This document shows, piece after piece, positions 37,486 to 48,127 of a stretch of 64,000 nucleotides of DNA. A model generated the notes under the pieces. It was given only the letters and a program-made list of their open reading frames with translations, made no database searches and was not told where the DNA came from. Each line of letters begins with the position of its first letter. Positions within the stretch are counted from its first letter, which is position 1. Source of the DNA: Eulemur rufifrons. Taxonomy: Eukaryota; Chordata; Mammalia; Primates; Lemuridae. The DNA is taken from positions 35,195,501 to 35,259,500 of the forward strand of contig NC_090997.1 in assembly GCF_041146395.1 (NCBI RefSeq), in the 5' to 3' direction. Made by a program: the position numbers and the translations under genes.

Positions 37486-38712
37486 GCCTCCTGGGTGCAT
37501 CTGGCGCGCAAAGTGCCTCTGGCCAGCACCAGAAATGCCGACCAATGAAAGTCACCACAAGGCAGATGCAGGCTGAACAGAAGGAAGAATTTTCTAATGA
37601 TGCCATCTCTGTAAAGTAGAAGGGAAGGCCTCAGAAATTATTGACATCTCCTTGGTTGAGGTTGTTCAATTAGAAATGAAATAAAGACTCATTGGAAATC
37701 TTGCAGTGGTTATCTTTACTTCAGAGCAAAGTTAAACTATTACTAAAGCTTTTTTCCCCCTATCCTGGAATTTCTGATTCTATGACAAAAAAGTAATGTC
37801 TTATGAGAAAGTGTTTGTTTGTAACCTGGCCAGCAAAAGTAGCTGTCTCTGAAGTGTCCTGCCACAAAGTACCCTACTCTGCTCGCCTTTACTGGATCCA
37901 GCCTTCAATTTGTTTTGCAAAGACCTGTATTAGATTAGCAAATGGAGTCTGAGCATGAAAGAGAAGAGATAATGAACTGTACTTCAAAGAATGAAAAGAA
38001 GATGAGAAAGAGAAGACCAAAAGCAGAAAAATGAAAGAAAGAGAATGGATATGCCTCTCCTCTCTTTAAATGAATATGTGATTAAAATGGGGGTATAAAG
38101 CCTTTTTTGTTTATAAATATTTTAGATTTCAAAAGCTATTTTTAAAATTTCTTTGTTCTTAAGTTTAAAGTGACTACATCAGGTTCAAGTCTAGAATACA
38201 TTTTTATGGAATAGGCTAGTAACTGATTTCTTCAAGGGTTTGCAACTTGGCATATTCTCCTCTCAAATATGTCTTATTAGGATTTTTTTTTTTTTTTTAC
38301 AAAAGTGGTCAGTATTTGTGACTATATACCACTTGAACCCATTATACCAGACAGAAATTATGCTTGTGGTGTAAATTTTATCAATGGTATTTCACCTGAT
38401 TAGGCTTGAATTTCCTAAACTTCTAAATGTCTCCTAAATGACAGTGGGTTTTTTAATTTTGTGAATTGCCATCTCTTGCTAATTTTTACAAATCGCTGTA
38501 TACAGAATGTTTCACATGCGTTATGACTTACTCTTTATCCTTCAGAAATATTCTTACAGTCGAAATGCTCATCCTATATCTCTGTACAATATTTTTCATT
38601 TCCTTGTCACTTTTATTTAAAAATGTGCCTATTTTTTATTTTCAGCACAATCATGTGTCTCTTTTTACTAGCATTTTAAGCCTCTCATTTCTTTCTCACT
38701 TTATTGCAAAAG
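37486..38712. other. unassigned sequence
   Basis: No gene recognised. 37925-38045 is purine-rich (gaaagagaagag words). A T run lies at 38282-38299. The 90-codon frame 38466-38738 is hydrophobic because the DNA is T-rich and runs into the next LTR. Confidence 0.45.
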
Positions 38713-39128
38713 ACAGTTTATCAGTCAGGATAGTTTAGGTTATGCTGCAATAACAGAAAAGTGCCAAAAATCTCAATTGCATAAGCCAAAGTTTGTTTAG
38801 TCACTTCTGTTACATGTCCACTGTGGGTCTGGTGGAGGCAGGGTGGGAGGCTTCGTTCCTCACCATCCTGGGCTGGTTCTGTTTCAAGGTGCTGCTTCAG
38901 AGTTGTCAGCTTCAGGGGGAAAAGGGGCAAGACCTAAGCACTGGAAATTAAATGCTTCCTCTCCAAATGAAACATGCTATTTTCCCTCACATTTTTTTTT
39001 TTTTTTTTTGGCCAAATCAAGGCAGTTTGTCCCTGTCAACTTTGAGGAGGTGGAGAACCACAATTCTTTGTGTACTTAGAAGTAGAGAAGAACCGGCTAT
39101 TAGTAAACATTGGTAATAGGCTGCCATA
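38713..39128 (-). mobile_element. ERVL-MaLR-type LTR, antisense, with internal T-run expansion
   Basis: 'taggttatgctgcaataaca', 'catgtccactgtgggtctgg', 'ctggaaattaaatgcttcct' and 'ttggccaaatcaaggcag' run in the order of a MaLR-type LTR complement. A T run of about 19 (38991-39010) interrupts the usual 'cacattcc..ttggcc' join. Subfamily not resolved. Confidence 0.6.
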
Positions 39129-39974
39129 TATTGGTTTTTTACCGTTGTTAAACATTCTAAAATCTAGGCACGACCACATAACACATGCCTGGGCAGATTA
39201 ACATGCAAGGCTCTGACTGAGACGAAAATGACCACACTTGCAATCGGTGGGTGGTGGACATAGTTGATGCACTTTGTGCTAGATGGAGATTTTGTGTGTA
39301 TCTGTGAGGGTACTTTAGGAGAAAGTAACACAAGGCTGGAATGGACCCCTTCGCAGGGACCCTCAGTAACTTCCTGTCGTGCAGGCTTCTTTCTTGAGAG
39401 CCTGTCAGGTCAGCATTACCTCAGAGAAACTTCTGAGCTGCTTGTTGTTTGCTAAAAACTGTGAACCCAGATCTAGTCTGTAAAGGTAACAGGGAGGCAA
39501 CGAAGAAGATGTTACTGATTTCACTAACGTAATAATTACTTAAAGAAGCTATTAGGCTGGTGGAATAAGATTGAATTCTTGGCTTTAGCTTCCACACAAC
39601 AAATTCAGAAATGGCTGATTAGCTTTTGCTCATTTAAAATAAACAATTTTTCAAGCCAGTGTTCAGGGGTAGGTCAGAGTGTTTACAGAGTCTTCAAGGT
39701 CTCTGAAAACTTCCTCTAAATCTATTTATTTTAGAAGTACCTAAACTTACACATTAGGTATAGCCCTATACCCTTTCTCTAAGAATTCAGCTACTCTCCT
39801 TATAGAATTTAAAACTGCTAATGTGCTGAAGATTTGTCGCTCAGCTTGTTAAAGCTTAACAACTGTGGGAGTGACAATCCTCAGAAAGAAGCTACCTCAC
39901 TTTTATTTCTCAGAGATGTGAATATTGCTTAGAAAAGACCTAAAAACCCACAGGGATGGCCTAATTATCATCAA
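39129..39974. other. unassigned sequence
   Basis: No gene recognised. The 63-codon frame 39264-39455 has no features. Confidence 0.45.
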
Positions 39975-39975
39975 C

Positions 39976-40107
39976 TTCTCCTTCCCTCTCTTTCTCTCTC
40001 CTTCCCTCCTCCCTCCCTTCCTTTCTCACTTTTCCCCTCATGTTTTCTCTTGTGCTTTCTTTCTCACATGCTTCTGTCTCTCGCTCTTTTTCTCTTTTAT
40101 TCTTTGA
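39976..40107. repeat. CT-rich low-complexity tract
   Basis: Nearly pure pyrimidine on the plus strand (tccttccctctctttctctc, cctccctcccttcc). The 60-codon open frame through it is a composition artefact. Confidence 0.85.
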
Positions 40108-40375
40108 ATTAACAAGAAATAAATAATTTTTTCCTGCAATGTTTTGCTTAGCACCACAGTGCTGATTATTTGACTAATATTCTCTTGGAGACTAACTTAA
40201 ACATTACAGATGACTATAGAAAATACTCAAATTAAATTGCTCCTGTCTTTACTTAGACAATAATTAAGGATGTTTTTTAATTAAAAAAATTGAAGCATAA
40301 GCAATAATTAATTAAAAATGTGTTTTTCTTCCTTGTAACTTCCTATTTCTTAGGAAGGAAATAGAGCATAGTTTC
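40108..40375. other. AT-rich unassigned sequence
   Basis: Nothing recognised. Confidence 0.5.
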
Positions 40376-40379
40376 GGAC

Positions 40380-41010
40380 TGTTGAATAAATCCTAGCAGG
40401 ACGCAGACTTAGCATGGGTGGAAAATCACCACAGTTAATCAGGAGGAACTCTGCGAACGCCTCTCTCCAGGTGACCTAACATTGCTGCCGCCTCAGGGAG
40501 CCGTTTGCTGCAACACGCTGCTCTCTCAGTTTGGTCTTCCCACCTTCCTAATCTTTCTGGCAAAAGACAGCTCTCATTGCTGGTTAACTACATAATTCAC
40601 AAAAATAAACTCTATTTTTCTGAAGTGATAGAAATAACTTCTGTTTACTGGTAGAAAATAAATATATATATTTTTTAAAGAGAAAAAAAGTCCAGCTTTT
40701 ACATGGCCCAGCTGTAATCAAAATAAATTCTCGTACATTTCCACCAGGTGGCACCCGCTTTTGAACTTTGGAAAGAGAGTGTGAACGCTGAGGAAAGCCG
40801 CTCTCCTTTCAGAAGGATTGGTTCTGGAAAACATTTCCAGTCAATGGAATTGAATCAATAGAAAATAATACTTTTCAACTATTCTAAGATGCTTCCAAAG
40901 TAAAATACATGATTAAATAATATGTTTAATTTGGGAAAAACTTAGTCTATGTAAATAAAGCCAATCCCAGTTTAACCTGAACTCCCCAGGACTTAAGTTC
41001 CACTAAGTTG
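40380..41010. promoter_or_regulatory. candidate conserved non-coding element with a CTCF-like core
   Basis: This block is free of recognisable repeats and carries more CpG than its surroundings (gcgaacgcc, tgccgcc, agccgtt, aaagccgc). CCACCAGGTGGCA at 40741-40753 fits the CTCF core consensus on the plus strand. ACCACAG near 40430 is RUNX-like, CAGCTG near 40709 is an E-box, and ATGTAAATAAAG at about 40950-40961 is forkhead-like beside a CCAAT. No open frame is apparent. Regulatory function is inference from motif content only. Confidence 0.35.
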
Positions 41011-41243
41011 TAATTTTTAGTTGATCTTTCCAACCAGCTCTCATTTTGAGTGCCTCCCTAACCTTTAAGAAAGCACAGCAACCAGCACATATTTAGCAAT
41101 TGAGTGTCTACATGATGACCTGATTTAATTTATAAATCAATCATCAACTTGCCAGTCAAAAATTTTTAGGTAAACACTTTAACATTTTCACCAAAACCAT
41201 GGGATCGGTAGTGTGAATCTTCCAAGTTAAACAGTCAGCTCTG
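41011..41243. other. unassigned sequence beside the exon candidate
   Basis: No gene or repeat recognised. Confidence 0.4.
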
Positions 41244-41546
41244 CTAGCTACATACTTCGTGTCTATGCACATGGCTCTTTCCAAATCTCTGGCTAACTGT
41301 CACTATCCTTGTTGCTCTTCTCGGTGGCCTTTTTGTGTGGATTATGGCATAACATGCCTTATCAGATGTCACCTCAACACAATCAGTAATGGAAAAGTAA
41401 CCAGTTTCATAGTCACTAACGACATCAGTTTTTACTGAGCAGGATCCAGATTGGGTGATGTCTTTTGTTTTCTTTGGAGTTTTATTCACTGATGACAAAC
41501 AACCATGCTGAGAACTCTGGAACAGATCTTTGTCATTTAGACAGAA
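41244..41546 (-). pseudogene. unrecognised coding-exon candidate or decayed retrocopy
   Basis: On the minus strand the frame is open for 100 codons from 41546 down to the TAG at 41244-41246. It contains no ATG, so it could only be an internal exon or a fragment. Immediately upstream is a pyrimidine-rich stretch ending CTCTAG (an acceptor-like site). GTATGT follows GAA at 41256, a donor-like site, so a 291-bp (97-codon) exon can be drawn. The peptide is hydrophilic with a basic end (KRPPRRATR) and unknown to me. Another frame from about 41366 reads into HKKATEKSNKDSDS and then a stop. A frameshifted retrocopy is therefore the alternative. No poly-A tail is visible. Confidence 0.25.
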
Positions 41547-42158
41547 CTAGAGCCAGGGAAAGAGAACCATCTAAGACATTTGAACTGCAGGGCAGGTTTC
41601 TGGCCCCCTTGATGCTCATGAGTGATATGCAGCCTGCGTCCTGAGGTTGGTGATTCAGTCAAGTTACTTAAGACTGTCAGAGATGTGGGAAGAAGCCTAG
41701 TGTAAGATTACTGACTTGGCTGGAACCAAGAAGGTCTTTCAGAAATTGCTTCTACAATATTTGTTATATACTTCCTTAAAAATGAGATGTATCCTTCTTT
41801 TCATGATTTCCTGCAGATGCTGAATTTGACACTATTTTTTTTCTTGTTTCTGAATTTCCTCTGGACCAAAGTAATCAGTATTTTCACTTGTGAGATGAAA
41901 TGGAAAAGATAGGGAAATTGAAGTCTTTTTGTAGTGGTAATGTTTTATTTTCTTCTGGTATAGTTCATATTTTAGACAAATGTTATATTATTGATATTTG
42001 ATTGCTAGAGGGAAAGTATATTTATTTATACTACTATATTTATTATAATATTTGATAGGCCCATAGGAGATGTATCTTTGATAAGGTACCTAACAATTCC
42101 ATGGCAAACATTATTTGCTTCTGCCATGACAAAAGCATCTCAATCATCTGTCCACATG
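41547..42158. other. unassigned sequence
   Basis: No gene or repeat recognised. It is AT-rich towards 41940-42060. Confidence 0.45.
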
Positions 42159-42325
42159 GTTGCCAGATTTAACAAACTTGATGCTTAGTTTGAATTTCAG
42201 ATAAATAATCACAATTTCTTAGTGTATGTTCCATGCAATTTGGGGGAGATACTTGTGTTAAAAAACTATTTGTGGTTTATCTAAAATTTAAATTCAGCTG
42301 GGTGCTCTGTATTTTGTCTGGCAAC
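42159..42325. mobile_element. palindromic non-autonomous DNA transposon (MITE-like)
   Basis: The element begins GTTGCCAGATTTAAC and ends ...TTTTGTCTGGCAAC. Its left arm (42159-42240) is an imperfect inverted repeat of its right arm (42241-42325), with AATTTCAGATAAAT in one arm answered by GTTTATCTAAAATTT in the other. I recognise this palindrome as a common old mammalian DNA element but do not commit to a family name. The 160-codon frame 42233-42715 starts inside it and is not a gene. Confidence 0.75.
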
Positions 42326-42905
42326 TTCACCTGGTGGGCAGCTCTTATAGGTGCGACCCACCTTCACAGTTGCTGCAAGCAAGGGTGGCAGAAAACCTTC
42401 CACATAGACATGCCCAGTAAGACGTCTCAACTCTGCTGCCAACATCTTACTCTCCAAGTAGGGATTCCAAGCATTACGAAATGGACCACTGTAGCTTGCT
42501 ATCGTTGGGCAAATTCCACCAACTTCATTTGGAATTTCAGAGCCAATGTGATAGAATGCTGCCTGAGCAGTACCTGGATTCTGTGCTGTCTCCTGAGAAG
42601 AGCTACTCCTGAAGTAGCTCCTCAAACTTCAGTTCACAGGGTTACATTAAATAAAGTACCTGAGGACCTTTGGCATGTGAATATCAAGACTAAACTTCAT
42701 TTTGGTCTTACCTAGCAGGAAACAGACCCGGGAGAAAGTTATGTAGCATGATGTTATCATAATAATGTTTTACCTTTGCCCTTGCCTGCCACGTCCCCAT
42801 CCCCTGCAATGGGGAATGGCTACAGAGAGTGTGACTTTATCATGCCAGTCACTCTAGTCACAGAGTTTGTCTGAGAAGGGTTGTGAAACCAACACTGTAT
42901 TATTA
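42326..42905. other. unassigned moderate-GC block with opposed open frames
   Basis: Open frames of 160 (+) and 114 (-) codons overlap here, and both run into the palindromic element. This argues against either being coding. An old LTR or other element is possible. No consensus is recognised. Confidence 0.35.
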
Positions 42906-43240
42906 TTTCCTTTCTTTATTAGTGGAGTGATGGCATGGGTCTTAAGCATGCATTGAAAGGGACATCCTGGTTCTCACATCTGTTTATCTCACTTATAGTA
43001 GCCTATAAGCTTCTTTGAGAAATATGGGAAAATAAACCTTTATTAAGAAAACTGAAAAAGGGAAATCGCAGCATTAATAACCTCCCTGATAATATACTTA
43101 CAAATATTTAACTTTGCTTTAGTGTATACCGCATCAGTAGGTATAATGTGTATAACAAAGATAAAAAAAAAATCAGAATTTTTACCTCATCTGAGAATGT
43201 AGTCTAACGGAAGAGGCTGATATATGCATATGAATCAATT
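42906..43240. other. AT-rich unassigned sequence
   Basis: Nothing recognised. Confidence 0.5.
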
Positions 43241-43670
43241 AAGAAATGATGTGAAGTAGTATGTGAAGAAGTAACAAACCTGGTCACAGAAAGAAGAAAG
43301 GTATAGTAGTTCAGAGACGTGGGAGATCCGTGAAGGCTTGAGTGGCCCTTGAGCAGTGAGTTCCACGTGACTTCATGAAGGGGTGCAGGAAGCAGAAGGA
43401 AGGAAGTCTGAGCAAGAGCAGGAGCACTTGAGGGTCAATGAGGAGAGGACCCCAGTCGAGGCAAATGTAGGGATAAATTCACAGTGGGATAATAATGCAA
43501 TATAATGACAAGCTGTGGAGTTTGGACTTGGTCCTACAGGCCATGGGGAACTATTGAAGATTTTTGCATCCTGGAATGACATGATGAAAGTGTTCTGGCA
43601 ACAATCCACAAACTGGATAAGGAGGAAAAGACGTGAATTTTGCACAGTGTAGGTGTGAATTGGTTATGCA
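43241..43670 (+). repeat. ancient interspersed repeat, sense (family not assigned)
   Basis: 'gtttggacttggtcctacag', 'gccatggggaactattgaag', 'ttttgcatcctggaatgaca' and 'tgatgaaagtgttctggcaa' run in the same phrase order as the repeats near 20400-20490 and 45620-45740. The antisense 90-codon frame is spurious. Confidence 0.5.
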
Positions 43671-43716
43671 TATTCACTCCGAGTGAGTTTGAAAGCCAAT
43701 AAAAGATTTCTTAGTG

Positions 43717-43754
43717 GTGTAAATTAGAAATGTAAAACATTTACTAATTTACAC
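43717..43754. repeat. near-perfect hairpin
   Basis: GTGTAAATTAGAAATGT (43717-43733) pairs with ACATTTACTAATTTACAC (43737-43754) over 17 base pairs with one bulged A and a three-base AAA loop. The right arm's CTAATTTACACA recurs at 43783-43794. Confidence 0.8.
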
Positions 43755-43794
43755 AACTAATGTAAAATGTAAAAAATATTTGCTAATTTACACA

Positions 43795-44825
43795 CAGAAA
43801 TGCATATAACATGCATATATAGGAGTCTCTGCTCTCTGCTTCCTTCCCAGAGAGTTTACCCTTCACTGTACTATGCAATCCCCAAGAGGAGCACATTGAA
43901 AGCTGAATGAGTTTCATACATTACCTCTGCTCTTTGACGTGACTGTATCAAGGTCAAGCTGTACATTGTGTTCATTCTGTTTCTTGGTATTCTGTCGTCA
44001 TTATATTGCAAATGGGGAGGGGTAAGGAAATACAGCCCTTCTTGTCCATGAAGAGTTTTTCATTTTTTTAACATTCTGCAAGGCTTCATGATTATAAATA
44101 AATTAAAACCAGAAAGAGTAGTTTCTATTTGCTATATAATTAAAAATAGTCTTTCAAATGACATGGTTAAGTGTCAAAGGAAACCCCAACTGCAGTTAAT
44201 TCCAGCACTGTTCCTAAAGACCTCAGGAATGCAAAACCTATGTGTTGTATGCAAGCAGAAAGTAAGTTTTTTTTTTTAACATATACATTTTAAGGGAAAA
44301 GCAAATAAAACTAGCATGATGAGGTCTCTGATGCTTTCAATATGAAAAGAAAGTATATCGTAAATAACAAGTTTGAAGCTTCATTCTAACTAATTTTCCC
44401 TGTGCTGCAAAAACAAGTTCCAGAATCCTGAGAGAAAACAGAATGGGAGTAATGCTATTCTCAAAAATCTTTGATGTTCTAAAACATATTTCCTGTTATT
44501 GTGGTACCTATAACTTCTTGTTTTTATTACTGCTTGTAAGGTAATCTCCATTTTTATTGTTGTCTTAATTTCAAAGTCCTTTGGGCTTTGTCTGCACAAT
44601 GAAATCAAAAGTAGACAGTGGAAACTGGATTAATTCACATACTTGCCTCAAGTCTCTGATGGGCTTTGACTAATCCAGATGTCAATATCCACGGCCTTAC
44701 GTGTATACATAGATAATTCAAATGTGACTCAAATGGCGATCTTTCAGAAGAGGTGTAACACCTCCTCTGTCCTCAAATAGCACTCACTTTTATTGAAATT
44801 TACATTTGGTGGTGGGGAGAAGACA
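43795..44825. other. unassigned sequence
   Basis: No gene or repeat recognised. A T run lies at 44268-44277. Confidence 0.45.
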
Positions 44826-44831
44826 TTAAAG

Positions 44832-44876
44832 AGCTAATTAGTATTTAGCTAATTAGTCATTAGCTAATTATTTATG
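44832..44876. repeat. 15-bp tandem repeat, three copies, carrying TAATTA
   Basis: AGCTAATTAGTATTT (44832-44846), AGCTAATTAGTCATT (44847-44861) and AGCTAATTATTTATG (44862-44876) lie in exact 15-bp register. Each has a TAATTA homeodomain-type core. Confidence 0.8.
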
Positions 44877-45545
44877 TACTTACTTTTCTAAAAAGTACTA
44901 TGAAGGAAAATTGTGGAACACTGTAAGAAAGTCTAACAGGAGTAAACTTACATATGTTTGGAGATTCCCTGAGGACATCACATTTATGCTGAAATTGAAA
45001 GATTAATAGGTTCTAGATAGGAGAAGGAAGATGAGGAGCAAGAAAGAGAATATTCCAGGAAGATTGCATATGGAATTGCTAAGGACCTGTAGCAAGAAGC
45101 TAACACATGAGGAAAGAAACAGACTGGTATTGTTAGAGCTCAACAAGTGTGGGGAATTATATATACATTTACAATTATTTATTTCTTTTCTGCCCTTGAA
45201 TGCCTCCCTACCAAGACAGTCTTGGCCATATTATGTTCTTTGGACAATGGATATAGATGGACATAATATTTTTCATGTATGAATAAACACTTCAAATACA
45301 ATTGCATAGCTTAACTGGGCCTTGTTTTTCTTACCCTTTGCCTTGATAGAACAGTGTGCACTGGATATGGGCTAATACTTCTATCTTCATCTCCAAATGG
45401 TAAGAATAACATTTCTCTCACAGCTTAAAGATGAGCCTCAGAGGTTTAGCTAGGCCAGACTTGCCATATAATGTGACTAACAAATGACTTTTTGGGGTGA
45501 TAAGCCACTGAGATATTGGGGAGTTGTTTGTTGGGCATCATTAAT
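44877..45545. other. unassigned sequence
   Basis: No gene recognised. The 83-codon frame 45031-45282 is featureless. Confidence 0.45.
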
Positions 45546-45549
45546 TCAA

Positions 45550-45760
45550 TAACAGCTAATATATTGAGGAAGAAAAAACCCCAGAGAAATAGAAAAAGGC
45601 CAGACCAGGCAGAGACTTTAAATAATATTAAGGAATTTGGTTAATCATAAGAATAGTGGGAAGTCATTGAAGAGAGGTATTGACATAATCAGAATTTGTT
45701 AAAGGAGAGAAGAAAAGAAATCACTCTGGCTATACCAAGAAACAAAACAATAAGCAAAAA
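45550..45760 (+). repeat. ancient interspersed repeat, sense (same family as 43241 and 20163)
   Basis: 'gaataagaatagtgggaagt'-like text at 45645-45663 is followed by 'cattgaagagaggtattgac' and 'aaatcactctggctatacc'. This phrase order recurs elsewhere in the window. Confidence 0.5.
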
Positions 45761-45814
45761 TGAGCAAGAATCCAAATAATGTTGGTGGGTCATTGCAGCA
45801 AGGAAGATTGTTTT

Positions 45815-45955
45815 AAATTTACTGAGTTATTGACTATTGCCAGCTTCTCTTCTAAGCACTTTACTAATAAAGTGATAGCTAATTAAATCTTCACAATAAA
45901 GGGAGGCCATTTTATTTTTCCCATTAAATATGAAGAAATTGAGGCACAATGCAGA
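45815..45955 (+). repeat. MIR fragment, sense
   Basis: 'cttctcttctaagcacttta', 'attaaatcttcacaataaag' and 'aatatgaagaaattgaggca' are MIR core words in order. Confidence 0.75.
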
Positions 45956-46305
45956 TGACTTAGTCCATTTGGGCTACTATAACAAAATATAATAAGGTGA
46001 GTGGTTTACAAACAACAGAAATTTACCTCTCACAGATATGGAGGCTGGTAAGTCCAATATAAATGTGCCAATAGATTTGGTGCCTGGCGAGGGCCCTCTT
46101 CCTGGTTCATGGATAGTGACTTCTAGTTGTGTTCTCACATGGTGCAAGAGACGAGGCAGCTCCCCTGAGCCTTTTTTATCAGGGCACTAATCCCTCCCAT
46201 GAGGGCTCCACCCTCATGACCTAATCACCTCCCAAAGGTCTCACATCCTAATACTCTCACATCAGTGATTAAGTTTCAGTGTATTCAGAGAGAATACTCA
46301 TGTTT
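45956..46305 (-). mobile_element. MLT1B-like solo LTR, antisense
   Basis: 'gacttagtccatttgggcta', 'aaacaacagaaatttacctc', 'gcactaatccctcccatgag' and 'tcatgacctaatcacctccc' are the complemented MLT1B landmarks in order. It sits directly against the MIR at 45815-45955. The right boundary is eroded. Confidence 0.85.
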
Positions 46306-47500
46306 AGAATGATTATTTCCTCCACGCATAAGATCAGTTCTTGTGCTGTAATTTTGTACTTCACTGCTACTTCTTTTTATTAGTTGAAAAATGCTAATTT
46401 CTGAGATGCACCCATACACTATTCTGCAACTTTATTGCCATGTTAGTGCTAATTTAATGTGATTCACACTTTCAACATAGAACAGAATTTATTTTGTAAA
46501 TGCAGCAGTAAAGGAACAAGCATTTATTATGGGACTTCCCTGTGCCAACATTATGTTAACAGGTTATAATAAGGTTATTTCATTTAGTTCAACTATTCTT
46601 TTACAAATTGCAAGTGTTTGCCTTGGCCATAATATCCTCATGTTATATTACGTTTCTGGGCTATAACAGTCATTGGATTATACTCTTTTTTGAGAAAATT
46701 TTAGTATTTTGTAGTATTTATTATTAAGTGTGAATAACAAATGTAAACTTTCTTTAAATTCATGGAAACTTATCTGGCCAAATTATGCTACTGTCCTTTA
46801 AAATGATCACTTAGGAAAGTTGGAGTCTTTTAGAATAAGAGCTGCCAAATTACCTCATACGTTGTCAGGGCACCAAAGGGACTTGATGACCTTATGGTTT
46901 AATGACACATATTATCCTTTCAACTACCCTTTTCCTGTTCTTGTCTGTGCTTAGTGCCATTTTATTGTCTTCTCCTGAGACACTTAAGTACAACATTAAA
47001 GCCACATAAGAGTCTTGTGCAGAGAGATCCACGGACTGTCAGGCCAGAAGGAAATAGAGAATGGAATAAAATTTATATAGGGATGTCAAGAAAGAGCTAC
47101 TCATTTGTGTATCATCTGTCTGGGGTAAATATGTGCGCTCAAAGTGACATAAAATATCCAGCAACCAGTGTGGCATAGCTACCTACAATCAAAACAGATA
47201 TGCCCACCCGTTAGAAGAAAAATCAATCACCAATCATAATAGATACCAACCACAAATAATTGTTAGGGCCTACAGATGCCTTCTGGCTGAATATCAGTCT
47301 TGGGAGCCAAAAATGGTGTGAGTTTTAAGCAGGCCAGGGCAGCCAACACTATGCAAAATTATGCACTTACTTGTTTCTATTACAAGAGACAACTGATTTT
47401 AGAAGGAATACAGTGTCGTGTTTTGATAAATAGTTCAACCTTAATGAAGATATTTCCTAATAAAATTAATAATTATATTATCCCAAGACCTTATATATAT
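46306..47500. other. unassigned sequence
   Basis: No gene recognised. 46510-46620 has weak MIR-like words. The 74-codon frame 46954-47178 is featureless. Confidence 0.45.
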
Positions 47501-47504
47501 TTAT

Positions 47505-47650
47505 TTAGTACTTTATAATTTATGAAGCACTTCTGTGTCTGCAGTCTCATTGGATTCTTACTGGAGTCTTGAGAGGTGAACAGGATTACAAAGGTTACGT
47601 AATTTGCCCAAGGCCATGTGACTGATGAACAGAGTAGTTATGATGAAATA
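47505..47650 (+). repeat. MIR-class fragment, sense
   Basis: 'agtactttataatttatgaa', 'gtctcattggattcttactg' and 'aatttgcccaaggccatgtg' fit the MIR/MIR3 core region. Confidence 0.6.
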
Positions 47651-48084
47651 ATGGTCCTTTTAGAAAGATGTGAAATTGTAAAAATGAACTATTAGATTTC
47701 TTATAAAAAATTTGAGTGGCTTCAGAACAACATAGAGAGGTTTAAAATTATACTATTTTATACTATATTATAAAGAGTAACTTTTTTTCCCTTGGAAGAT
47801 AATAGTAAAATAAGGTAAATTATGATATTGTTGTGTTTGTTTTTATAAAAATAAATGAGACAGCACATATTGTTGGCCTTTCAAGATAATTGATTTTAAT
47901 TCTGTTAAAAATCTATTTATTTCTGCCATTGTCCAACTCCTGATTTTTAAGCACCATTCTCCAATAAAATGAACCAGGAGTCCCTGGAGAAATGGATGAT
48001 TCTAAACCTGAGGCAAGAAAAATAAAAGATGGGTGTGGATTATCTTGCATTGCCAGAAAGTAAAGAAATGTGAAAAGAAACAAG
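47651..48084. other. AT-rich unassigned sequence
   Basis: No gene recognised. The antisense frames at 47913-48196 are Phe/Leu/Val-rich because they cross the CAAA repeat. Confidence 0.5.
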
Positions 48085-48127
48085 CAAAACAAAACCAAAA
48101 CAAACAAACAAACAAACAAACAAAAAA
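48085..48127. repeat. (CAAA)n microsatellite
   Basis: About six uninterrupted AAAC/CAAA units (48100-48122), flanked by degenerate copies. Confidence 0.85.

Noticed and set aside
42233..42715. 160-codon plus-strand frame and a 114-codon minus-strand frame over it
   Set aside because: Both run into the palindromic DNA element, overlap each other on opposite strands and have no recognisable domain.
48085..48127. CRISPR-like spaced repeats
   Set aside because: It is a plain CAAA microsatellite with no spacers, and the genome is mammalian.
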